Shown: positions 4,536-10,206 of the stretch, piece after piece | Position numbering within the stretch: the first letter of the stretch is position 1 | Layout: every line of letters begins with the position of its first letter | NCBI GenBank assembly: GCA_947305825.1 | Contig: CAMZET010000033.1 | Coordinates: 1 to 10,206 of the forward strand | DNA: 10,206 bases | Reading direction: 5' to 3' | From: an uncultured Verrucomicrobiota bacterium | GTDB taxonomy: Bacteria; Verrucomicrobiota; Kiritimatiellia; RFP12; UBA1067 | Made by a program: the position numbers and the translations under genes | The notes under the pieces: model-generated | Told to the model about the DNA's origin: nothing | The model's database searches: none | What the model saw: the letters and a program-made list of their open reading frames with translations, nothing else

Positions 4536-6793
4536 GCCGCATTTTCCTCTCGCCGCCATGCATAAGCGAGGAGGAGCGCCGCCAGGTCGCCGCCGCCTTC
4601 GATTCCGGCTACGTGGCTCCGTGCGGCCCGATGGTTGACGAATTCGAGCGGCGCGTCGCCGCTCTCGCCGGCCGCAAGTACGCCGTCGCCGTGTCCAGCG
4701 GCACGGCGGCGATTGACCTCGCAATGGCGGAGTGGGGAGTTGATTCTTCCTGGACGGTCGTTGCGCCGAGTTTGACTTTCATAGCGACGGTGGGGCCTGC
4801 GTACCATCGCGGCGCCAAGTGCGTTTTCGTCGATTCAGACGCGACAGGCAACATGGATTTAGCGCTTCTGGAGACGGCCTTGTGCGAAGAGTGCGGCGGC
4901 GGCGGCGAGGCGAAGGTCGCGGTCGTATCCGTAGACCTCTACGGGCGCTGCTGCGACTATGGGCGGCTCGAGGAAATCTGCGAGCGCCACGGCGCGAGGC
5001 TTCTCGTGGATGCCGCAGAGGCTCTCGGCGCGTTTGCGCCAGGTACGATGCGTCCAGCCGGTTCTGGCGGCGAAATGGCCGTATTCTCCTTTAATGGGAA
5101 CAAGATAGTCACGACGTCCGGCGGCGGCGCTCTGCTGACGGACGATGCGGGCGTGGCGGCGCGAGCGCGCAAGCGTTCGCAGCAAAGCCGCGAGCCCGTG
5201 CCGTGGTACGAGCATGTCGAGGTAGGCTACAACTACCGTATGAGCAACATCCTCGCCGGCCTCGGGCTTGCGCAGCTGCGCCGCCTGCCGGAATTCCTCG
5301 CCCGCCGCGCCGAAATAAAGGCCGAATACCGCGAACGCCTCGGCCGGACGCTCCGCTTCCTGCCGCCCGTCGACGGCGAAAACAACTGGCTCACCGTCGC
5401 GCTCGCGCAGTCGGAACGCCAGCGCGATATTTTCCTTTCGCGTCTGGCAGACGCCGACATCGAGGCGCGCCCCGTCTGGAAGCCGCTGCATATGCAGAGC
5501 GTTTTCGCCGGCTGCAAGACGTATGGCGGCGCCGTCTCCGAAGACCTCTTCCGACGCGGACTGTGCCTGCCATCCGGCTCGGGCATGGGCGGACGCGACG
5601 TCTCGCGCGTCGTCTGCGCTCTCGTGTGCAACCGCGTTCTCGTCCTTGGTCGCGGCCGCAGCGGACGCGCCGCAGAGCGCCTGCTCGCCGGAATGGATTA
5701 CGACGTGGCGACGCTGGACGGCGAAGACGCTTTCCCCGGCATGGAATTCACCGCCCGCATGGCGTTCGCGGTTGTTTCGCCGGGCGTTCCGCCGTCGCAC
5801 CGCTGGCTGGAGGCGTGCGAGCGCCTCTCGATACCCGTGAAGAGCGAATTGCAGCTGGGCGTCGAGGCTTTGCGGCGTCGCGGCGTGAAGATGCTGGCCG
5901 TGACCGGTTCGAAGGGGAAGTCGAGCGTCGTGAAGCTCGTCGCGGAGGCTCTCGGCGGCGTGCCGTGCGGCAACTACGGCCTGCCCGTCTCGGAGCTCGC
6001 CGCCCGCCCGGACGCCGACTTGCCGGAATGGGCGGTAGTCGAAGTCAGCTCTTTCCAGCTGGAGCGCACCGCGCTGCCGCCGGACGCCTTCGAGGCGGCG
6101 GCAATCCTCAATCTCCAGGAAGACCATCTCGACCGCCATGGCAGCGTGGAAGCCTACCACGCGCTCAAGCGCCGGCTTCTCGGCATGGCGCGCATTTCGT
6201 TCGATTGCGCGGCGCCCGACGCGGGCGAACTTCTCGCCGGCTCGTACTTCGACAATCCCGTGCTCCGCGCCAACGGCTCAATTGCCGCCGCGCTCATGCG
6301 TGCCGCCGGCCTCGGCGACGAGCGCATCAAGGCGGCGTTCGCCGCCTTCGTGCCGCTCCCTCACCGCATGAACGTTCTCGGCCGCTTCGGCGGCGTAGTG
6401 TGCATCGACGATTCCAAGGCGACGAGCATAGCCGCTCTCGCCGCCGCCGTCAGGATGTCCCCGCCCGGAACGCTCCGCCTCATCGCCGGCGGACTGCCAA
6501 AGGGCGACGACGCAAAATTAGCACTTTCCCCCTTGCGCGAGAGGGTAAGAAAAGTGTATACTATTGGGCAAGCCGCAGAAGCGTTCGCGCTTGCCTGGTC
6601 CGGCGCCGTTCCCTGCGAGGTTTGCGGCACTTTGGACAAGGCGGTAGCCGTCGCCATGCGCGAAGCCGCAGAAGGGGATGTGCTGCTGCTCTCTCCGGGC
6701 GCGGCCAGTTTCGACCAGTTTCAAAACTTCGAGGAGCGCGGGGACGTCTTCGCGTCACTCGTCAAACAAAAGAAAGAAGAAGACAGAAAATGA
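4532..6793 (+). CDS. murD: Fusion: EpsN/PglE-like sugar aminotransferase + MurD ligase
   Basis: A single 753-residue ORF with two complete-looking enzymes. Residues 1-365 are a PLP-dependent DegT/DnrJ/EryC1/StrS aminotransferase close in motifs to EpsN and PglE, which aminate UDP-4-keto sugars. They include FLSPPCIS, SGYVAPCGPMVDEFE, the lysine motif FSFNGNKIVTTSGGG (Lys191 should bind PLP), GYNYRMSNILAGLGLAQL, ARPVWKPLHMQSVF and EDLFRRGLCLPSGSGM. Residues 367-753 are MurD, which adds D-Glu to UDP-MurNAc-L-Ala using ATP. They include VLVLGRGRSG, P-loop VTGSKGKSS (457-465), VEVSSFQLE, EDHLDRH (530-536), Lys546 at the carbamylated-lysine position, PLPHRM (608-613), DDSKATS (626-632), IAGGLPKGDD and LLSPGAASFDQFQNFEERG. 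There is no linker. The MurD half is short: about 35 residues are missing after Lys546 relative to E. coli as I recall it. An in-frame GTG (5624) could in principle start a separate MurD, but it has no SD. Confidence 0.9.
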   Translation: MSRIFLSPPCISEEERRQVAAAFDSGYVAPCGPMVDEFERRVAALAGRKYAVAVSSGTAAIDLAMAEWGVDSSWTVVAPSLTFIATVGPAYHRGAKCVFVDSDATGNMDLALLETALCEECGGGGEAKVAVVSVDLYGRCCDYGRLEEICERHGARLLVDAAEALGAFAPGTMRPAGSGGEMAVFSFNGNKIVTTSGGGALLTDDAGVAARARKRSQQSREPVPWYEHVEVGYNYRMSNILAGLGLAQLRRLPEFLARRAEIKAEYRERLGRTLRFLPPVDGENNWLTVALAQSERQRDIFLSRLADADIEARPVWKPLHMQSVFAGCKTYGGAVSEDLFRRGLCLPSGSGMGGRDVSRVVCALVCNRVLVLGRGRSGRAAERLLAGMDYDVATLDGEDAFPGMEFTARMAFAVVSPGVPPSHRWLEACERLSIPVKSELQLGVEALRRRGVKMLAVTGSKGKSSVVKLVAEALGGVPCGNYGLPVSELAARPDADLPEWAVVEVSSFQLERTALPPDAFEAAAILNLQEDHLDRHGSVEAYHALKRRLLGMARISFDCAAPDAGELLAGSYFDNPVLRANGSIAAALMRAAGLGDERIKAAFAAFVPLPHRMNVLGRFGGVVCIDDSKATSIAALAAAVRMSPPGTLRLIAGGLPKGDDAKLALSPLRERVRKVYTIGQAAEAFALAWSGAVPCEVCGTLDKAVAVAMREAAEGDVLLLSPGAASFDQFQNFEERGDVFASLVKQKKEEDRK
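6533..6562 (+). promoter_or_regulatory. Probable internal promoter inside murD, driving the LysM gene and beyond
   Basis: TTGCGC at 6533-6538 and TATACT at 6557-6562 are separated by 18 bases. This is the same -35 (TTGCGCG) and the same spacing as the PAS-gene promoter at 94-123. The surrounding codons (AAA TTA GCA CTT before it, GTA AGA AAA across the spacer, TAT ACT ATT at the -10) are AT-rich and unlike the GC-rich codons elsewhere in this gene. The predicted start of transcription is near 6569, about 220 bases ahead of the LysM gene. Sequence features are seen; activity is inferred. Confidence 0.45.
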
Positions 6794-7872
6794 CGAACAA
6801 GTTCGGCATAGTGCTAGGCGCGGCGGCCATCGCGGTAGTCGCAGGCTGCAAGGATCCCAATTACGTTCCAAGGCGTCCTTCCGCCCAGAATGAAGTCAAG
6901 CCAGTTCCGGCCGCGCAGCCCGTCCAGCCCGCGCCGGTAGCGGTCACGCCCGACGTGACGCCCGTCGCCCCTGTGACCCCTGTCGCTCCCGTGGCGCAGC
7001 CGGTGTACGTCGAGGAAATCGACGTGGTCGAAGTCCCGGCCCAGACGGTGCTCCCGCCGCCGCCGCCCGCTCCCGCCGCCGTCGAACCGGTTGTCGCGCC
7101 GCCCCCGCCGCCGCCGCCGGCCATGACCCCGTATGTCGTCCAGCGCAACGATACGCTCTTCCTCATCTCCAAGCGCTACAACATCAAGCTCGACTCCATC
7201 CGCCGCGCCAATCCGTCCATCGTCGGCGACAACATCCGCGCCGGGCAGAAAATCATGCTTCCCGGCAACGTGGACGTCGGCGAGCAGCGCCCTGCCGGCC
7301 CGATTGTCGAGCAGGTCGCGCCCCCGAAGCCGGCCTACAAGCCGTATGAAGGACCGACGAAGGAATACGTGGTCAAGTCCGGCGACACTCTCGGCGGCAT
7401 CGCGTATCCCAACGGCATCAACATCCGCCAGCTCAAGGAGCTCAACGGTCTCACGAGCGACATGATTCGCGTCGGCCAGAAGCTGAAAATCCCCGGCGTG
7501 CCGCCTGCGAAGCCTGCCGTCGCGGCGGCCAAGCCCGCACCGAAGCCGGCGACTGCGCCAGCGCCCGTTGCCGCTGCCGTAGTCGCTCCGCCTGTTCTCC
7601 TGCCGCAGGAGGCTCCTGCTACGCCTGCCGTCGAGCCCGTCCAGGCCGCCCCGGCTCCCGCCGCCACCCCGGCCGTCGAGGCCGAGCCGGTTGACGCCGG
7701 TACGGAGGGCGAGGATTACGTCACCTACGTCGTCCCGGAGGGCGAGGATATCGCTGCCATCTCCATCGCGTTCGGCGTAGACCCCGCCGTCATCCGCGAA
7801 CTCAACAACATGGGCGACCAGGACGAGGTGAAGCCCAACCAGGTCATCAAGCTTCCGCCGGACGTCCAGTAA
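6790..7872 (+). CDS. Proline-rich lipoprotein with three LysM repeats
   Basis: A 360-residue exported protein. Residues 1-19 form a lipoprotein signal peptide (basic MTNK, hydrophobic core, lipobox VAG-C with Cys20 as the lipidated residue). Lys at +2 would not act as an inner-membrane retention signal, so an outer-membrane anchor is likely. Residues about 27-112 are an Ala/Pro/Val-rich linker with VTPVAPV-type repeats and a run of seven prolines. LysM repeats lie at about 115-159 (YVVQRNDTLFLISKRYNIK), 193-236 (YVVKSGDTLGGIAYPNGIN) and 313-357 (YVVPEGEDIAAISIAFGVD), separated by further Pro/Ala-rich linkers. LysM binds N-acetylglucosamine in peptidoglycan. No peptidase domain is present, so it is probably a wall-binding or scaffold protein. 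The start overlaps the murD stop as ATGA. A division role is suggested only by its place between murD and ftsW. Confidence 0.9.
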   Translation: MTNKFGIVLGAAAIAVVAGCKDPNYVPRRPSAQNEVKPVPAAQPVQPAPVAVTPDVTPVAPVTPVAPVAQPVYVEEIDVVEVPAQTVLPPPPPAPAAVEPVVAPPPPPPPAMTPYVVQRNDTLFLISKRYNIKLDSIRRANPSIVGDNIRAGQKIMLPGNVDVGEQRPAGPIVEQVAPPKPAYKPYEGPTKEYVVKSGDTLGGIAYPNGINIRQLKELNGLTSDMIRVGQKLKIPGVPPAKPAVAAAKPAPKPATAPAPVAAAVVAPPVLLPQEAPATPAVEPVQAAPAPAATPAVEAEPVDAGTEGEDYVTYVVPEGEDIAAISIAFGVDPAVIRELNNMGDQDEVKPNQVIKLPPDVQ

Positions 7873-7907
7873 GGACCCGGCAGACCAGGCCAGACGCGCC
7901 GGGGTCC
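7873..7907 (+). other. Upstream hairpin that competes with the terminator
   Basis: Directly after the LysM-gene stop, GGACCCGGC (7873-7881) can pair with GCCGGGGTCC (7898-7907), nine pairs with one bulged G at 7901 and a 16-base loop. Its right arm is also part of the left arm of the terminator-like hairpin, so the two cannot form together. This resembles an antiterminator/terminator pair, but no leader peptide or ligand site is evident. Confidence 0.35.
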
Positions 7908-7945
7908 GGGTAGCCGAGGGCATCCGGGCTCCGGTGCGCGTTTTT
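7895..7945 (+). terminator. Rho-independent-type terminator or attenuator between the LysM gene and ftsW
   Basis: Bases 7895-7915 pair with 7919-7938 in a 20-pair stem with four G-U pairs, a single bulged A at 7912 and a GAG loop. The stem is followed two bases later by TTTTT (7941-7945). This is the form of an intrinsic terminator. It stands in the only real intergenic gap of the operon, 90 bases long, and ftsW begins 17 bases after the T-run. I see no promoter between the hairpin and ftsW, so termination must be partial, regulated, or the hairpin serves as an mRNA-processing or stability boundary. Confidence 0.65.
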
Positions 7946-7962
7946 GAAGGGAAGCCGTCGAT

Positions 7963-9186
7963 ATGCGCAAAGGGGTCCTGTATGCATTTGTCCTGGTGGT
8001 CGCGATGCTCGCGGCGCTTGGCGTTGTGATACTCTCGAGCGCCGGTGACGTGAACGGGATGCGTCTCCACGGCGACCCTTACTATTTCATGAAGCGGCAG
8101 CTGACGTTTCTGGCGGCGGGTATAGTCCTTGCCGCCGCAGCCGCCGCATTCGACTACCGCCGCTGGCGCAACCAGTGGCTGCTGACCGCCGTATTCTTCG
8201 CGGCGGTATTCGCCTTGCTCGTGGCAGTGTTCGGCTTCCGCGCAATCAACGGTTCCCACCGCTGGCTCCCTGTCGGTCCGTTGCGCTTGCAGCCGAGCGA
8301 ATTCGCCAAACTTGCGACTGTGATTGCCCTGGCCGTCTATCTGGACCGCATCGCCTGGCGTGTGGAGCTTTTCACGCGCGGCGCGCTCGCCGGTTCCATA
8401 ATTCTCGCGTTCATGGCCGGTCCCGTCTGCCTGGAGCCGGATTTCGGCTCCACGATGGTAATCGCGCTGGTCGGCTTTCTGGTGATGTGGGAGTCCGGCG
8501 TGAGGTTTCTGCATCTTCTGCCGATAGGCGGAGCGGGGCTTGCCGTAGTCGGCGCGCTAATCCTCTCCAATGCCAACCGCATGGCGCGCATCCTCGAATT
8601 CCTGGGAACGAGCGCGACTTCGGTCGGCGCCGGCGCCTCGGTCACCGAAGCGGCCAAGGTCGCCGCCGAATACCAGGCGAAGATGGCTCTTGTAGCCATA
8701 AGCCGCGGCGGGCTGTGCGGCGTCGGCCTCGGCGAGTCGATGCAGAAGCAGGCCTACCTCCCGGAAGCGCATACCGACTTCATCTTCGCCGTCGGCGCCG
8801 AGGAACTCGGCTTCTTCTTCTCCCTCGCCGTAGTAGTCCTTTTCGCGCTTTTCTTCATCCTGTCGATGCGCATAGCGCTTGCGGCGCGCGACAACTTCGG
8901 CCGCTGCCTCGTCATGGGCATGGCGTTCATCATCTTCTTCCAGGCGTCGTTCAACCTCGGTGTCGTCTGCAAGGCGCTGCCGACCAAGGGTATGGCGCTG
9001 CCGTTCTTCTCCTACGGAGGAACCAACCTCATGTGCACTTTCCTGGCTGTCGGCACGATTCTCTCCGTCGGCATACGTTCGCTCCAGCCTGACCGTGTGC
9101 GCAAAGTCCGTCGCCGCCGTCCGGAGGAGAGCGAAGGCGAAGGAGCGGGCGGCGGGCGCGAGGGCGGCGGCGCGGAGGGCGAATGA
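7963..9186 (+). CDS. ftsW: SEDS-family peptidoglycan glycosyltransferase FtsW
   Basis: A 407-residue polytopic inner-membrane protein, about ten membrane segments by hydrophobicity, that polymerises lipid II into glycan strands together with a class B penicillin-binding protein. Diagnostic motifs are AINGSHRWLPVG, LQPSEFAKLA, EPDFGSTMV, PEAHTDFIFAVGAEELGF (Asp272 is the expected catalytic acidic residue of the family) and KGMALPFFSYGGTNL. FtsW rather than RodA is favoured by the GSHRW form and by the murD neighbour, since murD and ftsW are adjacent in many dcw clusters; RodA cannot be fully excluded. The cytoplasmic tail after about residue 380 is Arg- then Glu/Gly-rich and low in complexity. 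AAGGGA at 7948-7953 is a plausible SD nine bases before the ATG. The stop overlaps the xseA start as ATGA. Confidence 0.9.
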   Translation: MRKGVLYAFVLVVAMLAALGVVILSSAGDVNGMRLHGDPYYFMKRQLTFLAAGIVLAAAAAAFDYRRWRNQWLLTAVFFAAVFALLVAVFGFRAINGSHRWLPVGPLRLQPSEFAKLATVIALAVYLDRIAWRVELFTRGALAGSIILAFMAGPVCLEPDFGSTMVIALVGFLVMWESGVRFLHLLPIGGAGLAVVGALILSNANRMARILEFLGTSATSVGAGASVTEAAKVAAEYQAKMALVAISRGGLCGVGLGESMQKQAYLPEAHTDFIFAVGAEELGFFFSLAVVVLFALFFILSMRIALAARDNFGRCLVMGMAFIIFFQASFNLGVVCKALPTKGMALPFFSYGGTNLMCTFLAVGTILSVGIRSLQPDRVRKVRRRRPEESEGEGAGGGREGGGAEGE

Positions 9187-10206
9187 TGCCAGAGGCGCAA
9201 CAGGCCGCAAAGGCCATGCCGGCGGTATACACCGTCTCGCAGGTTGTCGCGATGGTCAAGGGGTGCCTGGAGCGCACCTTCGCGTTCATCGACATCGAGG
9301 CGGAGATTTCCAACTGGAGGCAGTATCCGTCGGGCCATGCGTATTTCGCGCTGAAGGATGCCGGAGCGCAGCTCAACGCGGTCCTGTTCGCCGGCGTGCC
9401 GTGCGACTGCCGCGCGTCGCTGGGCGACGGGCGCCGCGTCAAGGTTCGCGGGCAGGTGACGATGTATCCGCAGCGCGGCGAATGCCAGTTCAAGGTCTTG
9501 CGCATCCGGCTTGCAGGCGAGGGGGAACTGATGGCGCAGTTCTTGGCGCTGCGGGCGAAGTTGGCGTCGGAGGGGCTCTTCGCGCAGACGCGCAAGCGCC
9601 GCCTGCCGCGGATGCCGCGCCGCATAGGGCTGGTGACTAGTCCGGCCGGCGCGGTCGTCCACGACATGTGCCGCGTGCTGCTGCGGCGTTTCCCGAACAT
9701 TTCGATAACCATATTCCCGGCGCTGGTGCAGGGCGCCGACGCGCCCGCCAGCATAGTCGCGGCGCTCGGCCGCGCCGCCTCCGCCGCGCTCGACCTCGTC
9801 ATCGTCGCACGCGGCGGCGGCTCCTTCGAAGACCTCTTCTGCTTCAACGACGAGCAGGTCGTGCGCACCGTCGCCGCATTCCCGGTCCCCGTAATCTCCG
9901 CCGTCGGCCACGAGACGGACTACACGCTCTGCGACTTTGCGGCAGACCTGCGCGCCGGCACCCCCTCCATCGCGGCTGAAATCGCCGTGCCTGTCATGGC
10001 AGACATCATGGAGCGCCTCGATGCCATGTCGCGCCGCCTTGTCGTGCTGCTGCAAGGCGCCGGAGAAATGGCCGGGCAGCACCTCGATCGCCTCTCATCG
10101 TCGATGGCCGGAGCTTTGCGTTCGCGCCTGGCCTCGACGGGCGCGGAGCTCGCCGCCGCCGAACGCACCCTCGCTTCCGCTCTCCGCGCCGGCCTTGCCG
10201 CCGCAT
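9183..10206 (+). CDS. xseA: Exodeoxyribonuclease VII large subunit (3' end beyond window)
   Basis: The first 341 residues of XseA, open to the right edge. With XseB it forms exonuclease VII, which degrades single-stranded DNA from both ends. Residues about 15-110 are the N-terminal OB-fold (VYTVSQVVAMVKGCLE, then ISNWRQYPSGHAYFALKD). The catalytic domain has RIGLVTSPAGAVVHDM, RGGGSFEDLFCFNDE (210-224) and ISAVGHETDYTLCDFAADL (239-257), then GTPSIAAEIAVP. From about residue 270 the sequence becomes the Ala/Leu/Arg-rich helical region typical of the coiled-coil part of the protein. Two starts are possible, ATG 9183 in an ATGA overlap with ftsW, or the immediately following ATG 9186. GGAGGGC lies just upstream. 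xseB may follow outside the window. Confidence 0.95.
   Translation, partial: MMPEAQQAAKAMPAVYTVSQVVAMVKGCLERTFAFIDIEAEISNWRQYPSGHAYFALKDAGAQLNAVLFAGVPCDCRASLGDGRRVKVRGQVTMYPQRGECQFKVLRIRLAGEGELMAQFLALRAKLASEGLFAQTRKRRLPRMPRRIGLVTSPAGAVVHDMCRVLLRRFPNISITIFPALVQGADAPASIVAALGRAASAALDLVIVARGGGSFEDLFCFNDEQVVRTVAAFPVPVISAVGHETDYTLCDFAADLRAGTPSIAAEIAVPVMADIMERLDAMSRRLVVLLQGAGEMAGQHLDRLSSSMAGALRSRLASTGAELAAAERTLASALRAGLAAA

Noticed and set aside
5600..5640. Frameshift or assembly error creating the fusion
   Set aside because: The aminotransferase family C-terminus and the MurD N-terminus are both complete and in the same frame without foreign residues, so no error is needed. It remains listed as a refuting test.
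5203..6789. Possible N-terminal extension of the LysM protein upstream of 6790
   Set aside because: The frame is open far upstream, but the translation is Arg-rich shadow of the fusion gene. ATG 6790 gives a proper lipoprotein signal peptide.
6814..8514. 566-codon open frame on the - strand over the LysM gene and ftsW
   Set aside because: It crosses two recognised genes and the intergenic gap and has Arg/Gly/His-rich composition typical of a GC-driven shadow.

Overview
The window is a GC-rich, densely packed bacterial chromosomal segment. Eight complete or nearly complete genes all run on the + strand, and a divergent gene just begins at the left edge on the - strand. A lipoprotein with LysM repeats, a SEDS-type septal glycosyltransferase and a Mur ligase point to a diderm, peptidoglycan-making bacterium. 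Ile codon ATA is used often despite the high GC. A Verrucomicrobiota/Kiritimatiellota/Lentisphaerota-like host is a guess only; no marker here fixes the phylum. I see no mobile element, CRISPR array, tRNA or rRNA.

Layout: (1) 1-134 is a divergent promoter region. It has a consensus TATAAT on each strand, a 14-bp palindrome over the -35 of the rightward promoter and a 15-bp palindrome over its -10/start region. (2) 135-854 encodes a two-PAS protein without an output domain, apparently from a nearly leaderless mRNA. (3) 867-1775 is an RluA-family pseudouridine synthase, whose ribosome binding site is folded into a small hairpin with the PAS stop codon. (4) 1772-2560 is a TIGR02757/DUF2400 family protein. 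(5) 2557-3834 is purA. (6) 3840-4535 is uppS. (7) 4532-6793 is one 753-residue ORF that joins a complete EpsN/PglE-like sugar aminotransferase to a MurD ligase. (8) 6790-7872 is a proline-rich lipoprotein with three LysM repeats. (9) 7873-7962 is a structured intergenic stretch with a strong terminator-like hairpin. (10) 7963-9186 is ftsW. (11) 9183-10206 is xseA, cut by the right edge.

Most junctions are 4-base ATGA overlaps, so the block is very probably an operon with translational coupling. The second half makes the cell wall: UppS makes the lipid carrier, MurD adds D-glutamate to the UDP-MurNAc precursor, FtsW polymerises lipid II, and the LysM lipoprotein presumably binds peptidoglycan. 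The most unusual item is the aminotransferase-MurD fusion. Next come a probable internal promoter hidden inside the murD part, marked by a local run of AT-rich codons and sharing its -35 and spacing with the PAS-gene promoter, and the attenuator-like pair of overlapping hairpins between the LysM gene and ftsW.
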